From Streptomyces klenkii (GTDB taxonomy: Bacteria > Actinomycetota > Actinomycetes > Streptomycetales > Streptomycetaceae), in assembly GCF_003626645.1 (NCBI RefSeq), contig NZ_RBAM01000003.1:248001-312000 (forward strand): a stretch of DNA of 64,000 nt, written 5' to 3'. Position 1 is the stretch's first letter. Each line of letters starts with the position of its first letter. Made by a program: the position numbers and the translations under genes. Below the pieces are notes generated by a model, which saw only the letters and a program-made list of their open reading frames with translations, ran no database searches and was not told the DNA's origin. This document shows, piece after piece, positions 54,873-62,789 of this stretch.

Positions 54873-55904
54873 TCAGCCGAAGAAGACCTTCACCTCTTCG
54901 TACCGTTCGACCGGCACCGTCTTCAAGCGAGCCGTCGCCTCGGCCAAAGGCACACGGACGATGTCCGTGCCGCGCAGGGCCACCATCCGCCCGAACTCCC
55001 TCCCCCGCACCGCGTCGATCGCGTGCAGCCCGAACCGCGTCGCGAGCCAGCGGTCGAACGCGCTGGGCGTGCCGCCGCGCTGGACGTGGCCGAGGACCGT
55101 CGTGCGGGCCTCCTTGCCCGTGCGCCGTTCGATCTCCTTGGCGAGCCACTCCCCCACGCCGGACAGCCGTACGTGCCCGAAGGCGTCGTGGGACGTGCCG
55201 TCCTTGAGGACGAGGTCGCCGTCCTTGGGCACGGCGCCCTCCGCGACGACGACGATCGGGGCGTAGCTGGCGCGGAAGCGGGAGGTGACCCAGCCGCAGA
55301 CCTCGTCGAGGTCGAAGCGCTGCTCGGGGATGAGGATGACGTTGGCGCCGCCGGCGAGGCCGGAGTGCAGGGCGATCCAGCCGGCGTGCCGGCCCATGAC
55401 CTCGACGACGAGGACGCGCATGTGGGACTCGGCGGTGGTGTGCAGCCGGTCGATGGCCTCGGTGGCGATGCCGACGGCCGTGTCGAAGCCGAAGGTGTAG
55501 TCGGTGGCGGAGAGGTCGTTGTCGATGGTCTTGGGGACGCCGACGCACGGGATGCCGTGCTCGGCCCAGAGCAGGGCGGCGACGCCGAGGGTGTCCTCGC
55601 CGCCGATGGCGATGAGGGCGTCGACCTCGTCCTCGGCGAGGTTCTCGCGGATCCGCCGGACGCCGCCCGGCTCCTTGAAGGGGTTGGTGCGCGAGGAGCC
55701 GAGCACGGTGCCGCCGCGCGGGAGGATGCCGCGCACGGCAGGGATGTCGAGCCGGGAGGTGGCGCCGTGGAGGAGGCCGCGCCAGCCGTCCCGGTAGCCG
55801 ATGAAGTCGTAGGAATGTTCCTGGACGCCCTTGCGGACGACGGCGCGGATGACCGCGTTGAGCCCGGGGCAGTCACCGCCGCCGGTCAGCACTCCGATCC
55901 GCAT
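54873..55904 (-). CDS. pfkA: 6-phosphofructokinase, PPi-type active-site residues
   Basis: A 343-residue phosphofructokinase making fructose 1,6-bisphosphate. It has GVLTGGGDCPGLNAVIRAVV, RGGTVLGSSRTNP, GGEDTL, VPKTIDNDL and MGRHAGWIALHSGLAGGA. At the position equivalent to E. coli Gly104 this protein has Asp104 (GGEDTL), and it has Lys125 in PKTIDND where E. coli has Gly124. That pair is the reported signature of pyrophosphate-dependent enzymes such as that of Amycolatopsis; ATP-dependent Streptomyces enzymes are reported to keep Gly at the first site. Phosphate-donor choice is therefore open. ATG with AAGGAGAG. Confidence 0.93.
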   Translation of the reverse strand: MRIGVLTGGGDCPGLNAVIRAVVRKGVQEHSYDFIGYRDGWRGLLHGATSRLDIPAVRGILPRGGTVLGSSRTNPFKEPGGVRRIRENLAEDEVDALIAIGGEDTLGVAALLWAEHGIPCVGVPKTIDNDLSATDYTFGFDTAVGIATEAIDRLHTTAESHMRVLVVEVMGRHAGWIALHSGLAGGANVILIPEQRFDLDEVCGWVTSRFRASYAPIVVVAEGAVPKDGDLVLKDGTSHDAFGHVRLSGVGEWLAKEIERRTGKEARTTVLGHVQRGGTPSAFDRWLATRFGLHAIDAVRGREFGRMVALRGTDIVRVPLAEATARLKTVPVERYEEVKVFFG

Positions 55905-55945
55905 GACACTCTCCTTCAGCCGGAGGACGCCCGGCCGGGAGGTGG

Positions 55946-56638
55946 TCAGGCGTCGTCGAGACCTCGCTCTATCGCGTAGCGCACGAGCTCCACGCGGTTG
56001 TGCAACTGGAGCTTGCCCAAGGTGTTCTGCACATGGTTCTGCACCGTGCGGTGGGAAATAACCAGCCGCTCGGCAATCTGCTTGTAGGACAGGCCCTTGG
56101 CGACGAGCCGCAGCACCTCGGTCTCGCGGTCGGTGAGCCGGGGCGCCTTGGGCTCGTCGGGCGCGGCCGGGGCGGGGTCGGCGGCCAGCCGCCGGTACTC
56201 GCCGAGGACGAGGCCGGCGAGGCCGGGGGTGAAGACGGGTTCGCCGGCGGCGGTGCGGCGCACGGCGTCGACGAGCTCCTGCGTGCTGGCCGACTTCAGC
56301 AGGTAGCCGGTGGCGCCGGACTTCACGGCCTCCAGGACGTCGGCGTGCTCGCCGCTGGCGGAGAGGACGAGGACGCGCAGGGCGGGGTTCTCCCCGGCCA
56401 GTTCCTTGCAGACGGCCACGCCGGGCAGGCCGGGCAGGTTGAGGTCGAGGACCAGCACGTCGGGGCGGGCGGCCTTCGCGCGGCGGACGGCCTCGGGGCC
56501 GTCGCCGGCGGTCGCCACGACGTCGTGGCCGGCGGCGGCCAGGTCGCGGGCGACGGCGTCGCGCCACATGGGGTGGTCGTCGACGACCATGACCCTCACG
56601 GCGCGCTCGGTGGGTGCTCCGGCTTGCGTTTCGCTCAT
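55946..56638 (-). CDS. NarL/FixJ (LuxR-type) response regulator
   Basis: A 230-residue two-component regulator. The receiver (about 10-130) has VMVVDDHPMWRDAV, the phospho-acceptor Asp in VLVLDLNLPG and the Lys in LLKSAS. The LuxR HTH (about 160-225) reads LTDRETEVLRLVAKGLSYKQIAERLVISHRTVQNHVQNTLGKLQLHNRVELVRYAIERG. The start overlaps the sensor kinase stop as ATGA, so the pair is coupled. Targets unknown. Confidence 0.95.
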   Translation of the reverse strand: MSETQAGAPTERAVRVMVVDDHPMWRDAVARDLAAAGHDVVATAGDGPEAVRRAKAARPDVLVLDLNLPGLPGVAVCKELAGENPALRVLVLSASGEHADVLEAVKSGATGYLLKSASTQELVDAVRRTAAGEPVFTPGLAGLVLGEYRRLAADPAPAAPDEPKAPRLTDRETEVLRLVAKGLSYKQIAERLVISHRTVQNHVQNTLGKLQLHNRVELVRYAIERGLDDA

Positions 56639-57876
56639 CGCTGTTCTTTCCCGTTCCCCCGTGGAACCTTCAATTCGACTTCGGTGCCCTGGCCCGGGAC
56701 GGACACCAGCTCGGCGCTGCCGCCCAGCTCCCGCAGGCGCCCGCGGATCGACAGGGCGACGCCCATGCGGCCCTCCCGTTCGGCGTCCGCGAGGCGGCCC
56801 TCGGGGATGCCGGGGCCGTCGTCACGGACGCTGACGATCACCGCGCCGGGCTCGTCCTCCAGCAGGATCCAGGCCCGCGCCCCCTCGCCCGCGTGCTTGC
56901 GCACATTGTCCAGGGCGGCGCCGACGGCCGCGGCGAGCTCGGCGGCGGCCGCCGCCTCCAGCAGGACGGGGGTGCCCGGCCCGGCGAAGGAGACGTCGGC
57001 GCCCGCGTACGGCGCGAGCAGGGCCCCCACGTCGATGGGGCCGGCGGGTATGCGAGGGGCGTCCGGCGCGGAGCCGCCCGGCTCGGCGTCCCCGGCCTGT
57101 CCGGCCTCCTCGGCCCGCTCGGCCGATCGCTGCGGGGGCAGCAGGCCCCCGGCGACCAGGGTGCGCAGCGCGATCTCCTGCTCGCCGGCCATCCGGCCGA
57201 GCTCGGCGGCCTCGCCGCCCAGCGCGGCCCCGCGCCGCTGCACCATGGCCAGCACCTGGAGGACGCTGTCGTGGATGTCGCGGGCGAGCCGCTCGCGCTC
57301 GCGGGTGGCGGCCTCGATCCGCAGGGCGCGGGCGAGGGTGCGCTCACTGGCGCGGGCGACCTCGACGATGTAGCCGATGGCGATGCTGGAGACCCACACC
57401 AGGAGCACGTTGTGGACGGTGTCCCGGGCGGGGCTGCCGCGCTCGGCGAGGTTGGCGAGGGCCACCAGCGTGGAGCCGGCCGCGGCCCAGCGCCAGCCGC
57501 CCTTGATGGCCAGGCCCAGTACCGCGCCGCCGGTCCAGATGGACGGCAGGGTGGCCGCGCCGCCGTCGATCCGCGCCGGGGTGTCGACGACGGCGGTGAC
57601 GAGGATTCCGGCGAGCGCGAGGGCCAGGTCGGCCATGAGGAACCGCTTCGTGCAGCGCTCCGGCGCCGAGCTCCGGTTCCAGGTGAGCGCCATCCACACG
57701 GTGAGTACGCCCATGTAGAGGGCGCCACCGAGCGGATGTGCGTACTCGTCGTAATTGATGGCGAAGATCGCCAGGGCGTAGCAGAGCGTCAGGATCCGGT
57801 ATCCGGTCAGCGCGCGCCACAGCGGCAGCTCCACCGACATCCGTACGACGCGCGGCTTCCTGCTGCGCGGTGTCAT
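56635..57876 (-). CDS. Sensor histidine kinase, NarX/DegS type
   Basis: A 413-residue membrane kinase partnered with the regulator just downstream. About five N-terminal membrane segments (residues about 20-160) are followed by the HisKA_3 dimerisation motif RERLARDIHDSVLQVLAMVQRRG near residue 195, with the phosphorylated His, and a HATPase domain with NVRKHA, VSVRDDGPGIPE and GVALSIRGRLRELGGSAEL. The ATG at 57876 is preceded by a G-rich stretch; the frame is open further upstream. The signal is unknown. Confidence 0.92.
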   Translation of the reverse strand: MTPRSRKPRVVRMSVELPLWRALTGYRILTLCYALAIFAINYDEYAHPLGGALYMGVLTVWMALTWNRSSAPERCTKRFLMADLALALAGILVTAVVDTPARIDGGAATLPSIWTGGAVLGLAIKGGWRWAAAGSTLVALANLAERGSPARDTVHNVLLVWVSSIAIGYIVEVARASERTLARALRIEAATRERERLARDIHDSVLQVLAMVQRRGAALGGEAAELGRMAGEQEIALRTLVAGGLLPPQRSAERAEEAGQAGDAEPGGSAPDAPRIPAGPIDVGALLAPYAGADVSFAGPGTPVLLEAAAAAELAAAVGAALDNVRKHAGEGARAWILLEDEPGAVIVSVRDDGPGIPEGRLADAEREGRMGVALSIRGRLRELGGSAELVSVPGQGTEVELKVPRGNGKEQR

Positions 57877-57925
57877 CGACCAACCCCCGAGCCGGGCGCC
57901 CCGCGCACCGGCTGCCGATTCCCCT

Positions 57926-58702
57926 TTACTTGCCGCCCTCGTCCGGCGTGCCGGCCTGGTCGGCCTTGTCGAGTCCGGCGGCCTTGGCCGCCTTCTCCTC
58001 CTCGGCCTTCCGCTTGGCATCCTCCGCGATCTGCCGCTTGGCGGCGGTCGCGTAGATGTCCACGTACTCCTGGCCCGAAAGCTCCATGATCTTGTACATG
58101 ACCTCGTCGGTCACGGAGCGCAGGATGAAGCGGTCGCCGTCCATGCCGTGGTAGCGGCTGAAGTCCAGGGGCTCGCCGATCCGGATGCCCGGGCGCACCA
58201 TCTTGGGCAGCACCTTGCCCGGGGGCTGCACCTTCTCGGTGTCGATCATGGCGACGGGGATCACCGGCGCCCCGGACAGCAGGGCCACCCGGGCGAGCCC
58301 GCCCGGCTTGCCCCGGTAGAGGCGGCCGTCGGGGGAACGCGTGCCCTCCGGGTAGATGCCGAAGAGCTCACCGCGCGCCAGCACCTCCATGGCGCTCTTG
58401 ACCGCGGCCTCACCCGCGCCGCGGGCACCCGAACGGTCCACGGGCAGCTGGCCGACGCCCTTGAAGAAGGCCGCCGTCAGCTTTCCCTTGACTCCGGGGG
58501 AGGTGAAGTACTCCTGCTTCGCGATGAACGTGACCTTGCGGTCCAGGACCGCCGGGAGGAAGAAGGAGTCCGAGAACGACAGGTGGTTGCTCGCGAGGAT
58601 CGCGGGCCCGTCGGCCGGGATGTTCTCCAGGCCCTCCACCCACGGCCGGAAGGCAAGCTTCAGCGACCCGCCGATGGACACCTTCATAGCGCCGTAGAAC
58701 AA
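57926..58702 (-). CDS. plsC: 1-acyl-sn-glycerol-3-phosphate acyltransferase (PlsC family)
   Basis: A 258-residue acyltransferase that makes phosphatidic acid or a related lipid. The HX4D motif is NHLSFSDS near residue 39 and the second block is FGIYPEGTRSPDGRLYRGKPGGLA. Its charged C-terminal tail (AKRKAEEEKAAKAAG) is probably helical. The start is TTG at 58702: AGGAGG lies 7 nt upstream at good spacing, while the first internal ATG (residue 6) would be 22 nt from it. The substrate is inferred from family. Confidence 0.9.
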   Translation of the reverse strand: MFYGAMKVSIGGSLKLAFRPWVEGLENIPADGPAILASNHLSFSDSFFLPAVLDRKVTFIAKQEYFTSPGVKGKLTAAFFKGVGQLPVDRSGARGAGEAAVKSAMEVLARGELFGIYPEGTRSPDGRLYRGKPGGLARVALLSGAPVIPVAMIDTEKVQPPGKVLPKMVRPGIRIGEPLDFSRYHGMDGDRFILRSVTDEVMYKIMELSGQEYVDIYATAAKRQIAEDAKRKAEEEKAAKAAGLDKADQAGTPDEGGK

Positions 58703-58829
58703 CCGAGAACCTCCTGTAGTGACGAGGAGACCTTAACCTGCCTACCCGCCGTGCGGCGCTCCGCGTACGCTGAGGGCCGGACCCTCTGTGTCCTCCCATA
58801 CACCCTCGCGTCCCCGATCGGAGATCCCG

Positions 58830-59609
58830 GTGCCGCTCCTCCCCGGAGCCGAGCCGTTCCGCCACGAAGGCGGAGAGGTAGGCGTCCTCGTGTGTCACGG
58901 CTTCACCGGTTCCCCGCAGTCCGTGCGGCCCTGGGCCGACCATCTGGCAGAGCGCGGCCTGAGCGTCTCGCTGCCGCTGCTGCCGGGCCACGGCACCCGC
59001 TGGCAGGACATGCAGCTCACCGGCTGGCAGGACTGGTACGCGGAGGTCGACCACGCACTGCGGGAGCTGCGCGAGCGCTGCTCCCGGGTGTTCGTGTGCG
59101 GCCTGTCGATGGGCGGGGCCCTGGCCCTGCGGCTCGCGGCCCGCCACGGGGACGCGGTCAGCGGCGTCGTGCTCGTCAACCCGGGCAACAAGGTCCACGG
59201 CGCCGCCGCGAAGGCGCTGCCCGTCGTGCGCCACTTCGTGCGCTCCACGAAGGGCATCGCCAGCGACATCGCCAAGCCGGGCTCCGCGGAGGTCGGCTAT
59301 GACCGGGTGCCGCTGCACGCCGCGCACTCGCTGCGCCGCTTCTTCCAGCTCGTCGACGCCGAACTGCCCCAGGTCACCCAGCCGTTGCTGCTCATGCACA
59401 GCCCCGAGGACCACGTCGTGCCGCCCGCCGACTCGGCCCGCATCCTGGCCCGGGTCTCCTCGCGGGACGTCACCGAGCGGCTCCTGGAGCGCAGCTACCA
59501 CGTGGCCACGCTCGACCACGACGCGGAGCGCATCTTCGCGGACACCTACGCGTTCATCGGCCGGCTCTCCGGCGTCGGCTCCGAGGAGGGGACGGCCGCC
59601 CGTGGCTGA
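58830..59609 (+). CDS. Alpha/beta hydrolase (carboxylesterase/monoacylglycerol lipase-like)
   Basis: A 259-residue esterase. The oxyanion region is VLVCHGFTGSPQSVRPWA near residue 20, the nucleophile elbow is CGLSMGGAL near residue 92, the acid is in HSPEDHVVPP, and the His is in RSYHVATLDHD. The GTG at 58830 is preceded by GGAG at 6 nt. It resembles Geobacillus Est30-type carboxylesterases. Its stop overlaps the next gene by 8 nt, so they are co-transcribed. Divergent from plsC. Confidence 0.9.
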   Translation: MPLLPGAEPFRHEGGEVGVLVCHGFTGSPQSVRPWADHLAERGLSVSLPLLPGHGTRWQDMQLTGWQDWYAEVDHALRELRERCSRVFVCGLSMGGALALRLAARHGDAVSGVVLVNPGNKVHGAAAKALPVVRHFVRSTKGIASDIAKPGSAEVGYDRVPLHAAHSLRRFFQLVDAELPQVTQPLLLMHSPEDHVVPPADSARILARVSSRDVTERLLERSYHVATLDHDAERIFADTYAFIGRLSGVGSEEGTAARG

Positions 59610-60195
59610 GCGTGACGCGGGCCGCGACGAGAGCCGCGACCCGCTCGACGAGGACGCGGCCTGGGCGGAGCTCGTCGCCGCGTACGGGGAACAGCCCGAT
59701 CCGGAGACCGGCCGCTGGCCCGCCACGGGCGGCGACGGCACCGAGGCCGGTACGGGTGCCCCTGCCGGGGGCGGGGCCGGGGAGGGCAAGGCGGAGAAGG
59801 CGGAGAAGGACGCCCCCGCCGGGCCGCCGTCTCCCCCGCGGGAGGAGGCTCCGGGCAGCTTCATCGTCTACGCGCCCGGCGTCGGGCCCCGCGACTGGAG
59901 CACGCCGGAGCCGCCCGACGACGACGCGGTCGAGGCGGATGCGGACGAGGGCCACTTCATCCCGCCCGAGCCGCCGCCCCTGCCCACCGGCGACGTCACG
60001 GCACGCTTCGCCTGGATCGCCGTGCTGGGCGGCCCGCTGCTCCTCCTGATCATGGTGCTGCTGCAACATCCGCTCACGTGGTGGCTGACCACCATCGGCA
60101 TCGGCGGCTTCCTGGGCGGCTTCGCGACGCTCGTCCTGCGGATGAAGGACAGCGACGAGGAGGACGACGACCCGGGGCGCGGCGCGGTCGTCTAG
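59602..60195 (+). CDS. Conserved actinobacterial hypothetical membrane protein
   Basis: I recognise no named family. The 197-residue product has a charged N-terminal half rich in Glu, Asp, Gly and Pro (EDAAWAELVAAYGEQPDPETGRWP), then FIVYAPGVGPRDWSTPEPPDDD and FIPPEPPPLPTGDVTARFAWIAVLGGPLLLLIMVLL, two membrane segments at about 135-180, and an acidic tail (DSDEEDDDPG). GTG start overlapping the esterase stop by 8 nt, with GAGGAGGGG upstream. Confidence 0.8.
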   Translation: MAERDAGRDESRDPLDEDAAWAELVAAYGEQPDPETGRWPATGGDGTEAGTGAPAGGGAGEGKAEKAEKDAPAGPPSPPREEAPGSFIVYAPGVGPRDWSTPEPPDDDAVEADADEGHFIPPEPPPLPTGDVTARFAWIAVLGGPLLLLIMVLLQHPLTWWLTTIGIGGFLGGFATLVLRMKDSDEEDDDPGRGAVV

Positions 60196-60308
60196 CGCGA
60201 GCACGTACGGCGACGGCGGTCGCGCATTCCGCCGGACTCTCGCCGCAGTGGTACTTCGCCGTCGCGGCGGACACGTTCTTTCCGCCGCGGCCGGGCGACG
60301 TGCCTGCC

Positions 60309-61088
60309 CTACGCGGCCGGCACGCGCAGGGCCGCCAGCACCGGCAGGTGATCCGTGGCGGCCCGGAGGTCGCGTTCCGCCACACCGGGCAGCCCCATCG
60401 GCACCCCGCACCCCAGCACTTCCACGCCCGGCGTCGCGAAGACCGCGTCGATCCGCTGCAACGGATCACCCAGCCGGGTGGTGTGCTCCCGCCCCCACGG
60501 CTTCGTCGCCCAGCCGTCCTGAAGGGCGTCCGCGAGCAGGCCGAACGTGCGGCCGTCGGGGCGGTCGTTGAGATCGCCCGCGGCGACGGCGTACGGCACG
60601 TCCAGGGCGGCCAGCCGGTCGAGGAGCAGCCGGCCCTGCTCGTAGCGCTCCCGGTCCTTGATGCTCAGGTGTGCGCTGAGCACCCCGAGCCGGGCCCGGC
60701 CGAACCGCAGCACGGCCGTCGAGAAGCCGCGCTGGTGGAGGCCGGGGGTACGAGGCAGGAGGACGTCCTCGGTGCGCTCGACGTGGGCGCGGAGCGAGGC
60801 GAGGACCATGGGGCCGGAGGCGGTGGCGCCGCCCGAGACGTACACGAGCTCGGAGGTCCGGGCGAGCCGGGCGGCGGCCTTGCGCCAGCGGAAGAAGCGC
60901 GGCGCCTCCTGAACGCAGACGACGTCGGGCCGGCAGGCCCGGATCACCCGGGCGAGGGCCTCGACGTCGTCCCGCATGGAGCGGATGTTGTAGCTGAGCA
61001 CGCGTACGGTGACCGAGCCGTCAGGCTCGGTACGCGATGCCGGGAGGTCTGGCAGGCCTTCCGCGCCCGTCCCCGCTTCTGGACTCAT
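60309..61088 (-). CDS. Endonuclease/exonuclease/phosphatase (EEP) family protein
   Basis: A 259-residue hydrolase of the EEP superfamily (DNase I, exonuclease III, sphingomyelinase, inositol phosphatase). Metal and catalytic residues are visible: VLSYNIRSMRDD (Asn), DVVCVQEAPRFF (Glu), VLSAHLSIKD (His), AAGDLNDRPDG (Asp, Asn) and TDHLPVLAAL (Asp-His). No signal peptide is seen. The substrate is unknown; it lies upstream of glkA in the same direction, 158 nt away. Confidence 0.85.
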   Translation of the reverse strand: MSPEAGTGAEGLPDLPASRTEPDGSVTVRVLSYNIRSMRDDVEALARVIRACRPDVVCVQEAPRFFRWRKAAARLARTSELVYVSGGATASGPMVLASLRAHVERTEDVLLPRTPGLHQRGFSTAVLRFGRARLGVLSAHLSIKDRERYEQGRLLLDRLAALDVPYAVAAGDLNDRPDGRTFGLLADALQDGWATKPWGREHTTRLGDPLQRIDAVFATPGVEVLGCGVPMGLPGVAERDLRAATDHLPVLAALRVPAA

Positions 61089-61170
61089 TCCGCTCCATCA
61101 CTCCTCTCCGCCGCAACGGCGGGATGCGAGACGGCGGTATCCGGCGGTGCCGACCCCACGTGAGCCGAGT

Positions 61171-61243
61171 CCGGCACCGCCGGGATGCGCCATCGTGATT
61201 GATGTCCGCTGCGGCGGAGAAGAACGCCTGGCGGCGGAAAAGA
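61171..61243 (+). repeat. Dispersed intergenic repeat, copy B
   Basis: Partner of the segment at 1993-2062: GGCACCGCCGG and CCGCTGCGGCGG recur at the identical 22-nt spacing, and the second GGCGGCGGAAAAG block follows. It ends a few bases from the glkA stop codon. A weaker, partial relative (CCACTGCGGCGAGAG on the minus strand) is near 60235-60265. Confidence 0.55.
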
Positions 61244-61246
61244 GCG

Positions 61247-62188
61247 CTAGCCCTGCCGGGCCAGGTCCGCCGCGCCGACCAGCCCCGCCTTGCCCCCGAG
61301 CTGCGCGGCCAGCACCTGCGCGTGCGGGCGCCACTGGCCGCCGATCAGCCAGCGCTTGAAGGACTTGCGGATGGGGTCGAGCACGAGGTCGCCCTCGTCC
61401 GAGACGCCGCCGCCGACGATGAACGCGGAGGGGTCGAAGAGCGAGGCCAGGTCGGCCAGGCCCGCGCCCGCCCAGCGGGCCAGCTCGCGGAAGGAGTCGA
61501 TGGCGACCGGGTCGCCCTGCCGGGCGGCGGCGCTGATGTGCTTGCCCTCGATGCCCTCGACCGTGCCGTCGCCGAGACCCAGCAGGATCGCGGCGTTCTC
61601 CGGGGTGGCGTTGGCGCGCTGCTTGGCGTAGCGGACGAGCGCGCGCCCCGAGGCGTACTGCTCCCAGCAGCCCTGGCTGCCGCAGCCGCAGAGCAGGCCG
61701 TCCGGCACGACGCGGACGTGGCCGAACTCGGCGGCCACGCCGAAGCGCCCGCGCCGCAGCTTGTTGCCGATGATGATGCCGCCGCCGAGGCCGGTGCCCA
61801 GGGTGATGCAGATGACGTCGTCGTGGCCCTGGCCGGCGCCGAAGCGGTACTCGCCCCAGGCGGCGGCGTTGGCGTCGTTCTCGACGACGACGGGGAGGCC
61901 GACGCGCTGCTCGACCTTGTCCTTGAGCGCCTCGTGGCGCCAGTTGATGTTCGGGGCGAAGAGGACGGTGGCCCGCTTGTCGTCCACGTATCCGGCGGCG
62001 CCGATGCCGACGGCCTCGACCTCGAAGCCTTCGCTGACCGTGCGCACCGCGTCCGCGATGGCGTCGATGACGCCCTCGGGGGTCGGCGGGGTCGGCACCT
62101 TGCACGTCGCGAGGATGCTGCCCGCTTCGTCGACCACACCGGCCGCGATCTTCGTGCCGCCGATGTCGACGCCGATGGTGAGTCCCAT
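61247..62188 (-). CDS. glkA: ROK-family glucokinase
   Basis: Phosphorylates glucose with ATP; in Streptomyces GlkA is also central to carbon catabolite repression. The 313-residue protein starts GLTIGVDIGGTKIAAGVVD (ATP loop), carries VENDANAAAWGEY (catalytic Asp), the second Gly loop ITLGTGLGGGIIIG, and the ROK zinc motif CGCGSQGCWEQYASG with the preceding EFGHV His. ATG start. It is downstream of the small Ala-rich gene, 57 nt away, in the same direction. Confidence 0.95.
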   Translation of the reverse strand: MGLTIGVDIGGTKIAAGVVDEAGSILATCKVPTPPTPEGVIDAIADAVRTVSEGFEVEAVGIGAAGYVDDKRATVLFAPNINWRHEALKDKVEQRVGLPVVVENDANAAAWGEYRFGAGQGHDDVICITLGTGLGGGIIIGNKLRRGRFGVAAEFGHVRVVPDGLLCGCGSQGCWEQYASGRALVRYAKQRANATPENAAILLGLGDGTVEGIEGKHISAAARQGDPVAIDSFRELARWAGAGLADLASLFDPSAFIVGGGVSDEGDLVLDPIRKSFKRWLIGGQWRPHAQVLAAQLGGKAGLVGAADLARQG

Positions 62189-62245
62189 GTGTCCCTCAGT
62201 TTTTCGCTCGAACCCCGCCGGGCCCCACCGTACCGGAGCCGGAGA

Positions 62246-62707
62246 TCAGTCGAGGTCGATGCGTTCGCTCCCGCCCTTGCCCCCGTCATCTCCGCGGGGC
62301 CCGGGGGGCCTTTCGGCTCCCCGTACGGGCTCGTCGCGCACCCAGCGGGCCTCCTGGCCCTGGACGGCGGCGCGGTAGGCGGCCAGGAGTTCGGAGCCGG
62401 CGGAGGCGAGGTGGTCGAAGACGTCGGGGTTGCGCTCGATGACGGGCAGGGCGGCGGCCTTGGCCTGGGCGATGACCTGCTGGACGACGACCTGGGCGGT
62501 GCCGCCGCCGGACAGCTGGATGCCCGAGACCTTGTCGGCCACGGCGTCGACGAGCTTGCGCAGCTCCTCGGCGGCGGTGCCGGGCTGCCGGCCCTGCTGG
62601 GCGCGGCGGCGGGCGCGCTCGGCCGCGAGGTCCTCGGCGCAGGCCTGCTCCCAGGCATCGGGGTCGGGCGCCGCCTCGGGTGCGGGGCGCTCGGTGTGAT
62701 CGCTCAT
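62246..62707 (-). CDS. DUF5304-like protein upstream of glkA (SCO2127-type)
   Basis: A 153-residue helical protein with no membrane segment. The core reads DAWEQACAEDLAAERARRRAQ and AAEELRKLVDAVADKVSGIQLSGGGTAQVVVQQVIAQAKAAALPVIERNPDVFDHLASAGSELLAAYRAAV; the tail is Gly/Asp/Arg-rich. Position directly upstream of glkA, length and composition fit S. coelicolor SCO2127, which has been linked to glucose uptake and catabolite repression; I rely on memory for that. The ATG at 62707 follows AGGAGG. Confidence 0.75.
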   Translation of the reverse strand: MSDHTERPAPEAAPDPDAWEQACAEDLAAERARRRAQQGRQPGTAAEELRKLVDAVADKVSGIQLSGGGTAQVVVQQVIAQAKAAALPVIERNPDVFDHLASAGSELLAAYRAAVQGQEARWVRDEPVRGAERPPGPRGDDGGKGGSERIDLD

Positions 62708-62789
62708 GGCAGCGCCTCCTGGCTCCTGCAACAGGGGTTTTCTTCGACGTTACCCGAAGGGCGGGGTGCCGTTCAGGCAGCGCTGTTCA

